64,000 nt of DNA from Chrysomallon squamiferum (Eukaryota; Mollusca; Gastropoda; Neomphalida; Peltospiridae): positions 17,346,894 through 17,410,893 of the forward strand of contig CM022672.1 of the NCBI GenBank assembly GCA_012295275.1. The letters are read 5' to 3'. Positions 47,089 to 58,930 of the stretch are shown here, piece by piece (the first letter of the stretch is position 1; each line of letters starts with the position of its first letter). The notes beneath the pieces were generated by a model. The model was not told where the DNA came from, did no database searches, and worked only from the letters and a program-made list of their open reading frames with translations. The position numbers and the translations under genes are program-made.

Positions 47089-50000
47089 GGTAATCATGCA
47101 GTTTTGGGCTAACGCTTGTTAGCAGTGGTTTTACTCAATTTTGATACAATTTTTTGTTTTACAGTTAGCGCCGATATAAAACAGTATAAACCTATTTTCA
47201 CTTTTCAAACTTGTGAAATCAGGTTATTTTTTTCCAACATTGACACATTCAGCCAAAAAATGTTTTACAAATAAAGATCTAACCCAAATATAATACATTT
47301 TTAAATTAGTTTTAAATTTGTATTTTATTAATCGTTAAAAAAAACCAAAAAACAAAACAAAAACAAAACAAAACATATATAACAATATTTTAAAGTTTAA
47401 TGATGACTCAGGCTTTTTAGCTTTTTGCACCAGATTATTATTATTGTTATTGTTATTATTTATTTATTATTTGGTCACCATAGATTACTATTCATTATTT
47501 TTCTATTATTGTAGAATGATTTGTTTGAAAAAATGGAAAACATGTCCACTTTCCTCAGTTCTGTGGACTACTATAATGATGATGTTGAAAATCAGAAACT
47601 CAGATTGGAGGTAAGCAAATGTTTATTTTTATTATAAAAATAATTGTTATGATTAAATTTTACATTTAAATTTAGTTTCAAAGATCTTATATTTAAGAAA
47701 TAATTTTTAAAATGTTATTTCCATTTCATTCTGAAAAGAAAAAGAAAAAAGGAAAAGAGAAGAGTTTTTAAAATTTAAAAATAATTTTAAATTGTTTCTT
47801 TGTGTTTAAAATTTGATGAACAAGTGTTATTTGAATGTGCTATCAATAACATATTTTATAACTGGACAGAATAAACTGATATTAAAAAATAAAATATACA
47901 AATTATTTTTTTAAATAATTGTTCTTTTTATTATTATTATTATTATTGTTTTTAAAGTGATTTGAATAGGTTATGTTATAAATTATCATCTGAGATATTT
48001 TGTGAACAAACCTAATTATTATTATTATTATTATTATTATTTTAAAAATCTACACATTTTACCTTATTCTCCATTCTCCACTAGTGAAATTTTGTCCACC
48101 TTTATTTTCAGTTCATTCATGGACAAACTGAAATAGGCCTCGTTTGTTTCGTTTCTTGTGTAACAATGATATTAAGAACACTTCATTATTTATTAACAGC
48201 TGGCTTGGCTTGCGCGGAAAGAGGACATAAGACTTGAGTTTGTTGCTCTTCATTCTTTGCTGATTGAGAGAGAAGAGGAACTGATCAGTCGAATAGAAGA
48301 GGTAGTTCACCGAAACAGTGAACGTGTTTGTTTTACATGAACATAAATCAGTGGTTATTGGTCATCTAACTTTTTAGTACCATAATGAGATGAATTCAGA
48401 ATAGTGTTGTTGATTACTGTTTGTTCAGTGTTTTAGTACAGTGATGATAATAAACAACATTTTAATGTCAGCATTTATTAGATGATCAAGCTTCTGATTT
48501 CAGTAGAATGAGTGAGAGAAAAAAGATTGAGTGTGGCTATACATCTGTCTACTTGTGTTGATCAGCAGTAAAGGTTTCCTTATATGCACCTTCCCTGAGA
48601 CCAAAAACTAGGAGCTCTAGTTGCATCATGAAATGGTCAAACAAGATGATCAGACCAAGGCAGTAACAAACAGAGAAAATTGTATGTTGACATTTAATAA
48701 TTCTCAAAAGCAAAAGTATTAAATGGTTTTTGCTTTATAAATTTTAATTTTGCTATTCAGGATGTGCAGACAGTCTTGGCAGAGATGTCCTGTTTGAAGG
48801 AGGACAAGGAAAAACTGGAATATGAAGAAATTGAGATATCTGATGAATGTTTGAATCTTGTTCAAGACAAAGTACTGTCAGATGTCGATACATTCAGCAA
48901 GGTGAATACATTACTAGTTGAGAGTTGACACTAAATGAATATACAGTATACCCTCACCTGTTCGAGGTTCCCCATTCAAGAAAATATTCGTACTAGGCTC
49001 TTAATCCTATCGATCATATGCTGGTATACCAGTTAATGAAAAAACAAATGCTGTCAAATTTTTTCAATTATTATTGCAATACAGTACGTATTTTTTTTAT
49101 AAATGCATACACTGTACGTACAGTGCATATTTTTGGTGACCGTGTATTAATAATGTTTTTAATTGCATATTATTACTGAATTGTATTATTATTACCTGAA
49201 CTGTGCGTACTGTATTTATCTGTCTGTTTGCCTTTAAATTTGTTCCACTTTCTGTCAATTCTAATACATATGTTGTAATGATAGAAAATGACTTTCACGG
49301 TACAGTAATACTGTATGGGTAACTATGCTATCTACTGTCCTCCTGTACTTACGTTTCTTTCTGATTAAAATATTGTTTCAGTACAAAATTAAAATGTGTT
49401 TACATTATCATTACTACATTAGTGAAATACATAACTGCATGCAATATTACTACATTATTACTGTATTAATGAATAACAGTGTCTTTAGAAAGTGTTTGGG
49501 AAGCATTTAGTACCGTTTATAATCTCATAATAGACGTTTAAAAACTGCATCCAGTATTCGCGGTTTTTCGCTATTCGCGGGGGGGTAAAGAACGTAACCC
49601 CCGCGAATAGCGAGGGAATACTGTAGTACTTTAATCATTGATACTGATTTAGTTAATGAATGCTGTCTTTACAAACATTATGGGTATAATTTATTTGTAG
49701 GTAAACATGTAAAAGTTTTCAGACATATAAATTAAAATTAAATGTACATTATTATCTGATTATTACCATTTAAGAACATTTAAAAGCCTTTTCTCTTTTT
49801 TTTTTTCAGGTTTCATTTTCAGTTTTGTTTTTTAGGGGAAATGCAAATTATATTTTGAACTAGATGTATAGAGGTTTAATTGATGATTTGATATATTTTT
49901 CAGAAACAAGAAATACTTATTGAAAAGTAAGTTTCGTTTACTTTTCTACTCTGTTTTTAAATATAAGTTATTGCTTTAGTAATTAACCAGCTGAAATATT

Positions 50001-53000
50001 TAAAATTAACCAGCAAACTTGGGAACAATTAAAAATGTTTAATTTTTTAATTTTTTTTTTTTAATTAAAAATGTTTAAAATGTAAAATAAACTATGGAAA
50101 ATAAAGAATGAAATTGTATTTAAGAGATACATATTAATATACTTCTAAATGTCTGGTAATTCCAGTTTTCTGGGGTTTTTTTTATTTGTCTGCATGGGTA
50201 TGTGACTATGTTATTTCTGTATGTGTGTAAGTCTGTGACTACATGTGGCTTTCATGGCATATTTGTATGAGTATCAGGAGTATCAGTTCATATTTGTTTT
50301 ATTTCAGATGTAATAGTTTCATTGAAGAAATTAAACGGTTACCAAATGCTGAAGAAATGTGGCCAGTGTATCTCAAAGCACCTTTTAGTATGTACACAGA
50401 AAAGGTCTATTTGGATAAAACTCTTCAGTTTGATAGTTTCAGTAAGTAGAACATACAACCACAAAAACCTTAATTGTTTTTTTCTTTTTCACATTGAACT
50501 TATGGAAACTGCATTTTATTAAACTCTATTTGAAATAATATTTCTGGAAAACCAAAATACTTTTTAAAACTAATTTCAGTTTATTAAACTATTTTAGAAA
50601 TTGTTAAATATTGTTTGTTTTTTTTGATGAAAATTCTTTAAATTGTCTTGATAAATAGCAAATGTTAAATAGTGTAGACAAATGAATCATTGACTAAAAT
50701 TTACTTACTTGCTTATTAATACTAATATAATATGAACATACAGTTTAAGATTTTGAAATCTGTTGCTCAGGTAAAGTTCAAAGATTTTGGTCTGTTCATG
50801 AAAACTTGTTTCTTAGCATTCACATTGGTGTCAGAGGGAACAAGTAGCTACATTTCATGGTTCATCTGAAAATGAACAGAATGTATTCTCCGAATGATAA
50901 ACATTTTTAAAATCATCTCAGTTTTTGATTAACCACTCTGTAAAATTATACCTATTTTTTTTTATTTTTTTTTTTTTTTTTTTTTCTACTCTCTTTTTTT
51001 ATTATTTCTTGACCACTCTTTAGAATTACAACTTGTTTGCGTATATATTTATCTCTCTCACTTTCATTTTTATAATTATTATTATTTTTTTTAACTTGCA
51101 GATAACTATTACATCACCTCCAAGAGTAAGTTCTTACATATTCCTTTCTCAGATTTCACCAAGCCTTTGTTCTGCAGAGATTTCATTGACAAAATGGATT
51201 CATTCCCACCTTCAACATCGTGTTTGTTTGATGTCACAGTTCACACAGATTTCAGACAGGTACTCTCACATTCCTCGGTGACGATGGATTTCTGTATCTT
51301 CAACAGCCCAGGACAGCCATCGTTTGTTGCCAGGTTCACTGTATGTTCTCATTTTTCAGCCTGTTTTCTCATGTGTTGGCAACAATGGCCACATCTCTTT
51401 GTTTAGAGGTGACAGTGTGAGTGTCATGGTTTTTACAGGTATGCTAAGTTACCCAGTTTTACTATTCTTTCATTCGTGCAAAAAATACACACAAACACAC
51501 ACACACACATACACATATTTTTTTTTTTGGTATAAAATGATTTTCAACAGATAGTATTTATAGATTCTGAATGATTAAGCAGGTTTATCAGTATTGTCTT
51601 TAAAATAATAATAATAACATATTTAATACAGGAACAACAGACAACTACTGCGATGATTAGAAAGGGGCATCCAGTTATTTATTTTATCCTGCAATCCCAA
51701 ATAATACAAAAAACTAACTGAAAAATTGTTTTATTTCTCAGCTCATTCCTCTTGAGACTAGTTGATTCATACATTTTTATTTCATTGTCACCCGACTATA
51801 TATCAAAAAAAAAAAAAATTAAACAACAGTAATAAAAAAACAATAACAAAAAACATAGTTCTTAAATATAAAAAAAGTTTATTGGGTAATTTTGAAATGA
51901 TAATTTTGTAACAGCTAATTTTCACTAAAGGCATGGTTTCCAATATATTCACTACAGGGCATGAAAATAATTATCTAATGTAAATTCCTTTTATTGTTTG
52001 TTATATGTATTATATCTGAATTTGTCTGTTTTTATTTGTGTAGTGTCATTTGTACAATATTTGTTAAGATTTTTTGTAAGATTTTCTAGAACTATCATTT
52101 TCTAACTGCAATATTTTGATTTAGATTGTTCCGTGGAGAAGTTCATTCCATACTGCAAGATCTCTGATCCTGTGTTTTGTAAGGATCTCATTTCTATACC
52201 AGACTCACAGCCAAACCCAGTGTTTGTAACTTACAATATTGACATCCAGTATGGTCCATCCAAAGTGTGGAACTATTCTTCAGTGAGCCCCAGTTTCAGT
52301 GTATTTAATGAAGACTGGAAACTGCAGTTAGAACCCAATACTTTGTACCATCTTGAGTTTTATCCATCTTTCACAACAGTTGATGGAAAAGGAAGGTGTG
52401 TGATTGTTCAAGGCAACAAGCTGACTGTGAGGCTTTTAACAGGTAAAATATATTTCTTTTTAAACACATTGTTACACAACTCTATTAGTTCTTGATTATT
52501 TGACATACGCTGTCACCACTATGCAAAATTATTTTGAGATTATACTCCCAGTTTCACAGCAGTTTTAGCAAGATAAAAATAATTAAGTAATGGTCTTAAA
52601 AAACATAGTAATGTATAATATAGCAAGATAATGCAAATTTGAAATAAAAAAGGGCTTGATTTATCATTCTTAATAAGTATCTAAAAGGACAAAGTCCAAT
52701 TTAATGTAATGGATTTTAAGAAATCACTGTTATAATGAAATAAATATTAAAAGTTTAAATGATGTTTTAATGAGATCAATATCTTTAAAAAAAAAAAAGA
52801 GTAATTTTTGTTCATTTTTTTTATTCTTAGTTTTAGCATTATTTTTATTTTTCAGATAATGATTTTTTAAATTTCTTTTTTTATATATACCTTGTTATTT
52901 TGTTATTATAAACTGATTATTTAATCATTTTTATGTCAAATTTAGCAATTGGTTTAAAAAAGAAAAAAAACATATTTCAAGATCCTAAAATATATTGCAT

Positions 53001-53334
53001 GAACAATTATTTGGGATGTATCTTGGAATGATCTGGGTTACTTTGTATTTAGCAGCTAGAAATATCTTTAAACAATCTTTCTGTACAAAGGAATATATCC
53101 ACTGTTTACTTAAACCATTCAGGTTCATTTACAGAAAGTTAAGTTTTGTTTGGTTCCATAGTACTTTGTGTTTAGTTACTGTTTACATCATATAATCCAA
53201 TATTTTATTCCTACCTTTTTATTTTATTTTATTTTATTTTTTTTTTGAAAGAAGAAAAAGAAGAAGAAGAAGAAGAAGAAGAAGAAGAAGAAGAAGAGGA
53301 TGAGCAGCAGGAATATCATAGAAAATCTTCATGA
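46675..53334 (+). CDS. RING-less B-box (TRIM-like) protein with two tandem beta-rich domains, nine-exon gene
   Basis: Exons are 46675-46950, 47515-47610, 48200-48301, 48761-48901, 49904-49926, 50308-50441, 51102-51438, 52125-52442 and 53252-53334. All introns are GT-AG with matching phases. The predicted length is about 502 residues if one extra base in exon 7 is discounted. Residues 39-75 form a B-box type 2 zinc-binding pattern (C39, H42, C50, C53, C58, C61, H67, H73/H75). No RING precedes it. Residues about 93-215 are charged and heptad-like, a likely coiled coil. Exons 7 and 8 encode two related 91-residue segments that I do not recognise. The protein ends in an all-acidic run and QQEYHRKSS. 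B-box plus coiled coil is the TRIM arrangement, used for self-association and target binding. Without a RING, ubiquitin-ligase activity is not predicted. Partner and role are unknown. The start is the first ATG of the frame (GTCGAAATGGC). Confidence 0.8.
47030..47084 (+). repeat. (AAT)n microsatellite in intron 1
   Basis: About 15 AAT units, with imperfect flanking copies. Confidence 0.9.
47515..47610 (+). CDS. B-box gene exon 2 (coiled-coil start)
   Basis: The 32 codons are in phase 0 to 0, between ATTGTAG and GAG/GTAAGC. The peptide NDLFEKMENMSTFLSS and ENQKLRLE is rich in Leu, Glu and Lys at heptad spacing. Confidence 0.85.
48200..48301 (+). CDS. B-box gene exon 3 (coiled coil)
   Basis: The 34 codons are in phase 0 to 0, between TTAACAG and GAG/GTAGTT. 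It reads LAWLARKEDIRLEF and LLIEREEELISRIEE, strongly helical. Confidence 0.85.
48761..48901 (+). CDS. B-box gene exon 4 (coiled coil)
   Basis: The 47 codons are in phase 0 to 0, between TATTCAG and AAG/GTGAAT. It reads DVQTVLAEMSCLKEDKEKLE and DKVLSDVDTFSK. The exon is too split to show in a simple frame search but fits both neighbours in phase. Confidence 0.85.
48944..49623 (+). mobile_element. Tigger/pogo-like MITE in intron 4 of the B-box gene
   Basis: The left end reads CAGTATACCCTCACCTGTTC after TA. The right end, reverse-complemented, reads CAGTATTCCCTCGCTATTCG followed by TA. These match imperfectly, sit between TA dinucleotides (the Tc1/mariner target), and resemble the CAGT-starting ends of Tigger/pogo elements. 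The right end holds a 15-bp perfect hairpin (CGCTATTCGCGGGGG, 14-nt loop, and complement, about 49569-49612). At 680 bp without a transposase frame, it is non-autonomous. Confidence 0.7.
49904..49926 (+). CDS. B-box gene exon 5 (23-nt micro-exon)
   Basis: It encodes KQEILIE plus two bases of a Lys codon, between TTTTTCAG and AA/GTAAGT, a strong donor. Phase 0 to 2 connects exon 4 with exon 6 exactly. Only phase and splice signals support it, since it is too short for homology. Confidence 0.7.
50308..50441 (+). CDS. B-box gene exon 6
   Basis: It is in phase 2 to 1, between TTATTTCAG and TTTCA/GTAAGT. It reads CNSFIEEIKRLPNAEEMWPV, then YLKAPFSMYTEKVYLDKTLQFDSF. It links the coiled coil to the beta-rich domains. 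Confidence 0.82.
51102..51438 (+). CDS. B-box gene exon 7 (first beta-rich domain, with a one-base frameshift)
   Basis: It enters in phase 1 after AACTTGCAG and leaves in phase 1 at ACAG/GTATGC. The frame to CIFNSPGQ and the frame from HRLLPGSLYV onward both align, without gaps, to exon 8. One surplus base (at about 51317, in CAGCCATCG) separates them. Alternatively, a 100-nt GT-AG segment (51260-51359) could be removed, which also restores frame but deletes a segment that aligns with exon 8. Confidence 0.78.
52125..52442 (+). CDS. B-box gene exon 8 (second beta-rich domain)
   Basis: The 318 nt, phase 1 to 1, read DCSVEKFIPYCKISD, PVFCKDLISIPDSQP, KVWNYSSVSPSFSVFNEDW, LEPNTLYHLEF and KLTVRLLT. 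Alternating hydrophobic residues suggest a beta sandwich. I do not recognise the family. It is paralogous to exon 7 over 91 residues. Confidence 0.87.
53252..53334 (+). CDS. B-box gene exon 9 (poly-Glu tail and stop)
   Basis: The T-rich tract and GAAAG acceptor lead in phase 1 into a GAA repeat read as about 14 Glu with one Lys, then DEQQEYHRKSS and TGA. The phase matches exon 8. The acceptor lies inside purine-rich sequence, so an adjacent AG could be used instead, adding or removing codons. Confidence 0.7.
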
Positions 53335-53805
53335 AACTAGCTGAAATCTGAAATACAGCTTAATGTTTACCTCTCAGACTAGCTATAAACATACAATATA
53401 TACTTCTGAATTAGATTCTGTTTTTATCTAGAAATGTTGGTACATTTGTTTGTACAATCATTAATATATACATATATATATGTGTGTGTGTGTGCATTTA
53501 CAAAAAATACAACAAAAAACAAACAGGAATCATCAAACTGGTTTATATGTGTTAACTGGGGCTGTATAAAGTCTTGGTGGTTACAGAACTTTCATGGATC
53601 AAACAAAGCAAAATAATTCTAAATTATGCACATGTTCCAAACTGCAGGGTATTGATAGTGTGTGATGTTTGGCAAATGTAGTATAGTAACCATATTTCAG
53701 CAAAATGCTGCCATTTTTATGTGCATTCCAGGAAAGTAAACCTGTAAAAATGTGGAAAAATATGACTAAATTTTATTCAAGCTGTTATTGCTTTGCTTTT
53801 AAAAT

Positions 53806-53811
53806 AATAAA
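53806..53811 (+). terminator. Candidate polyadenylation signal of the B-box gene
   Basis: AATAAA lies about 470 nt after the stop and is followed by T-rich sequence. Other AT-rich hexamers nearby make the choice uncertain. Confidence 0.3.
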
Positions 53812-54369
53812 ATTTTATTTTGTAATTACATTTTACATTCTCTTTATATATTTCACTAATTTAGTAATGTTTTGATTTGATCCCTTTTTTTTTTTCAAAC
53901 AGCACAGTTTAATTTTAACATAGTATTATTCTGTAGAATTATTTGTACTGGAAACATTCGCAGAATTAATATATATGTACTAGATAATTCTTAAATAATA
54001 TTCGTTTTCTTTAAATCCAGTTATTTATTTAGTTATAAAAGGCCACAAGAAACGGTAAATAATCAAATGTTATAAATAAACAATAGTGTGATAAAAAGTA
54101 AATTAACTGTGTATAAATTGTTGTTGTTTTTAATTCATATGTATATATATATATTAAATTTACGATTAAATAATTTGGATCATACACTGTATGTGTATTT
54201 AAAATCAAAGTCGATGAAACTAACAAATTGTCTTCAATCTAACAAATGTGTCTGAACAGAGTGGATATCCTATGAATATTTTTGTTAAGTTGACTTTAAC
54301 TTACTTCTGTACTTTTTTGAAAATGGAATTATATTTGTTATATGGGCGCATATATCGTTTTGTATATTT

Positions 54370-54407
<38 letters not shown>

Positions 54408-54490
54408 AAAAATTAAAACAAGTGTATATTGTGAACACTAAATTTAAATACACCTGTATTATTAAAGTTAGATTTTATTAATAACGTAAT

Positions 54491-54524
<34 letters not shown>

Positions 54525-55888
54525 TAGTTTATTTGTTTATTTGTTACAAATATATTTGTCCTTGGTCCAAATTATCTGAGAAAATTTGCAGTCAAGTTTT
54601 GTTTATTGAACATAGTTTATGCACTGCAGCCTTTTATTTCAGTGATGATGTAAGCAGTCTTTATTATGTACTTCACATAAAATTAATTGAAATAAAAATT
54701 CCACTTGTTTTCCCATGATGTATTTGCTTTATTTTTATTTCATATTTTTCAAGTGTGTGCACTTGTCAGGCAAAACAGTTATATATATATATATACATTA
54801 CAGCAATAACTATCTAGCTGTATCTGTCTGGCTGTCTGTCTCTCTATCTGTATCTTTCTATCGGTCTGTCTGTCTATTTATCAGTCTGTTTATTTGTCTG
54901 TCTGTCTCTATCTATATATATCTATATCTATATATATATATCTATAGACACACAATGTATATAAAAAAAAAAAAACCCAGTGAAATAAATTAAATACTGG
55001 TATAATGTTTAAAGAATTTTACATAAATTTTCACTATGCTTAAAATAAATCTTTGCAATAATATTTACAGTTATAGAGTATTCTCTTTTATTTTCGGAGT
55101 CGGATATAAAGGAAGAGATGATTCTGGAAATCGATGCAAAATGGTTTTTATATACAACCTTATATATCTATAATGGAAACATTTTCAGGGTTGGAATTGT
55201 AAATGTTTCAGAATCTTTACGATTTATATAACCATTAAAATGTATTTTCAAAAATAAACAAGTCTTTTAATATTAATATGTGGAGAAACAGATTACAGAT
55301 TTTTGGTTCGTTTATAAATAAATAAATAATCATAAAATAGGGGGAAAATCGAAAAAGTCGTGTGATGTTTTGTAAAATAAAACGACAACAACAAAAACAA
55401 AAACACACTGAAAAACAAAAACGAAAAAAATAAATAAAATAATAATAATAATAAAATAATATGAACATGCAGCGTAGTTGTATTATATTTTTATTAATAG
55501 TTATTTCCAGATATCTTTATTTTTTTAAACCTTTTCGATATAAGAACTGTGAATGCATTCTAAGTCTGGAGTTACTTCAAGAAAAAAAAAAAAAAAATAA
55601 AAATAATAATATAAATAAATAAATAAATAAAATGAAAAAAAAAAAAATTAAAAATTAAAAATTAAAATATAATAATAATAATAATAATTAAAAAATTTCT
55701 TTTAGAAAACACCCCTGAGAAATTCAAGAGTACTGCAGTTCCATTCTGACTTAAAGGTTTATCACATCTACTAATAAACTGTTAAATAATTACACAATCC
55801 GCGCTATCGCATATCGAATTAAGACAGCATTACAAATCACGTACATGGTCAAGTATAACTGTTAGCTTTATGCAGCAAACAGATAAGA

Positions 55889-56115
55889 ATGACGTTCATT
55901 TACATGATTCACGGTAACCGACCAGGTTCTATGAATAGCGGCGGTTCCATTGAAAGGCAGCGGCAGACTTCATATGAATATCTCATTAGAAGAAGACACT
56001 GCAGTTTAGACATCTCCTGGAGATCACTGAATTACTATTTGTGTAGTCTTACATTTCTCGTGGGATTTAAGATTGGCTTTCCATATGAACTGATTGTTAG
56101 GATTTTCCTTTGCAG
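55889..56115 (+). CDS. Candidate orphan exon, weak
   Basis: An ATG-started frame of 75-76 codons (MTFIYMIHGNRPGSMNSGG onward) ends at CTTTGCAG/GTGAGA, a good donor. It is polar and Arg/Ser-rich first, then hydrophobic (LTFLVGFKIGFPYELIVRIF). Its composition is less AT-biased than its surroundings. I recognise no family and find no matching next exon, so chance remains likely. Confidence 0.25.
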
Positions 56116-56159
56116 GTGAGAAGGTAGGTAAACTTTTTTTATTTGGAAGAATAATACAT

Positions 56160-56310
56160 TGAAATTTTGTACATGACATACATACATATACGTACGCGCG
56201 CACACACACACACACACACACATTTTTAAAATACGTACGTATATAGATACATATACGTACGTACATGCATACATAGATACGTACGTACATACATACGTAC
56301 GTACACAATA
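56160..56310 (+). repeat. (CA)n and (TACG)n compound repeat
   Basis: An AC run is followed by several TACG/ACGT units mixed with TACA. This is unusual here because it is rich in CpG. Confidence 0.8.
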
Positions 56311-56575
56311 TTAAATGAATACATGACATCTGAGTAACCAAATTTTTCTGTATTTGACAAATAATAAATAGGCTTAATTATGTTACTGTGTTAATAATCA
56401 TAATCACTTTTGTTTCATATCTGATACGACTAAATTTTATTTGCATATATTATGCAGGTTACTTATTCCACGCTGTGAATCGAAACGAACTGGCTGTACG
56501 ATGTTAATGAATTTAAAAGATATATATTTTGAGTGCGTGTGAGGGTGTGGGCGTGGGTTGTTGTGGGTATGTGTG

Positions 56576-56591
<16 letters not shown>

Positions 56592-56626
<35 letters not shown>
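56592..56626 (+). repeat. (GT)n(AG)n microsatellite
   Basis: A GT run passes directly into about 17 AG units. Confidence 0.85.
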
Positions 56627-56627
<1 letters not shown>

Positions 56628-57153
56628 AATGAACAGAATAATGAACTTGAAAGAAACATATGTTCATTTAAAACACCTAATAACAACTCACATTAACAAT
56701 GCAGTCCCAGTTAAACCGACTATGCCATCACCCAGTACAGTATCAGAACTGTCGACAAGATTAAAACACCATTAGTACCAACAACAACTCCAACAACACC
56801 AACATCAGTAAAACTTGTACTGCCATCAACATTAATACCAACTCCAGAAACACGGTAATAACTACAACAATTTTAAATAAATTAAAAAAAATATATATAT
56901 AAAAAATTAAAAAAAATTAAAAAATATCCTTGTATTTCTTATTTCACCGCTTATTAAGCTTCGCCATAAGGATGAAACGGATGCACAGACTAATTAGAGT
57001 TCTAAATATTAGTTTCTAGCCCTGCTTAAACATGTTTCTCCAAAACACGAAACATTAATTTCATAGTTCTGGTATGTATCATACCTGTCCAAATAAATGT
57101 AATAACAAGCCAACGAATATATTGCAGACATAAGGAACTTAAAACAACACACA

Positions 57154-57154
<1 letters not shown>

Positions 57155-57212
<58 letters not shown>
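57155..57212 (+). repeat. (AAT)n microsatellite
   Basis: About 19 AAT units. The poly-Leu and poly-Tyr frames on the minus strand are artefacts. Confidence 0.9.
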
Positions 57213-57215
<3 letters not shown>

Positions 57216-57344
57216 TTTGTTTGATAGCACATCCAAATTTTCAATAGGTAGTTATTTATCATTTGTCTTGAATCACGGAAGAAAAACTTATTTTATTTAG
57301 ATAAACTTAAAAAGGCAATTAAAATGAAATGAAATGAAATGAAA

Positions 57345-57375
<31 letters not shown>

Positions 57376-57932
57376 ACAGACGATTCATACACCCTGTGAC
57401 ACAAATAATAATAAATCACACATACACATACACAGAGACAGACACATACACAAACAACACACAAATTCACAGATGTGCATCCTTTAACAAACATAATTAT
57501 ACAGCCGCTTTGAAATTTTATCACATACAAAACAAAACCTAGCTACTACCAGCGTCACTCTTTGACCGAGTTTGTTTTTACTTTTAAAATAGCTGACGTC
57601 TTTTGGCTCGAAGGACAAAAAATGCACAGGATGTCAGCGTGTGCTTTTATAAACACAGCAATAAAGCTTGAAACAAAATAACAAGTATCAGATATGAATA
57701 ATAATCATTAAAAAAAAAAAACTACGTCAAAGATTCTCGAATCTAAATCTACTGTCGAAGTTTGTTTCACAGTTCTCGTCTAGAAAGATGAATACAAAAC
57801 AGGTCACGATGACATTTCGTAACGCTTCATTGATCATTGATCAAGTTTGGCATTTTCTATTTTTCACCAGTTCCAATTTCTGTCGAAATGTGTTATTTTT
57901 TTTAAAATTATTATTTTAATAAATACATAATA

Positions 57933-57974
<42 letters not shown>

Positions 57975-58879
57975 TAATAATATACTGGATGACAGATAGA
58001 CATACGGTCATATGTAAAAACTGACACACTTAAGAACAGACAGAAAACACATGAAAGAAATACAGATTCTCCTGTTTATTTTATTTTATTATTTAAATCT
58101 ACAGATATATTAAGAGACACTCATTTCAGATGGACATGCAGAAACCCACTATTAGCTAAACACAAGATACATACATATATACAATTTTTTTTAACATGTC
58201 AACTGTTTTCGCTTATTAACTTCTAAAGATGGTATCTGTCAATATAGACTATCCCCGTGACAATGCTTCAGTAATGTACAAATGATCGTCTTTAAAGAAA
58301 TGACAGCTGACTCATCCACTTATTCATAGACTAGACCAGAACGTAAGCTTATAGCCGTGATATCAGAAAAGAACAATAGAGAAGTCAACATCATCATAAC
58401 TATATTGATGATATATATTTGTGTGGTACACTGCACTTGATACAGAAATATATAGTACACTGCCAGGTTAACACATTACTTGTCATTTTGATGCTGAGCA
58501 GATTGAAATACGTCGACACCTAAAGTCATTTAGGCCTACTAATTGGGATTTTGATGGTCGTAGTTTTTAGTTGAAATAGTTTAAGTGGTATTATCTCTTC
58601 AGTAAAATGTTTGAGCTACATGGTTTTTTTTTTTTTTTTTTTCAATAACGTGTTTCTTTATATTTTTGTACATACACGCAAGCACGCACTGAGTATATAT
58701 TTCTTAAATTCATTAATACCATACAGCCTGTTCGTTTCGATTTAAAAAACAGCGTAATAATAAATAAATGAGAAACGAACCACAAATAAAATAAAATTTA
58801 GTATTATCTGATATCAAACAAAGAGTATCAGTTATATAAAATGATTAGGCCTGTTAATTAATTGTCGAACACAGAAAAG

Positions 58880-58880
58880 C

Positions 58881-58921
<41 letters not shown>

Positions 58922-58930
58922 CGCGCGCGA
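58880..58930 (+). repeat. (GT)n(GC)n microsatellite
   Basis: About 20 GT units followed by a short GCGCGCGC run, a potential Z-DNA former. Confidence 0.85.
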
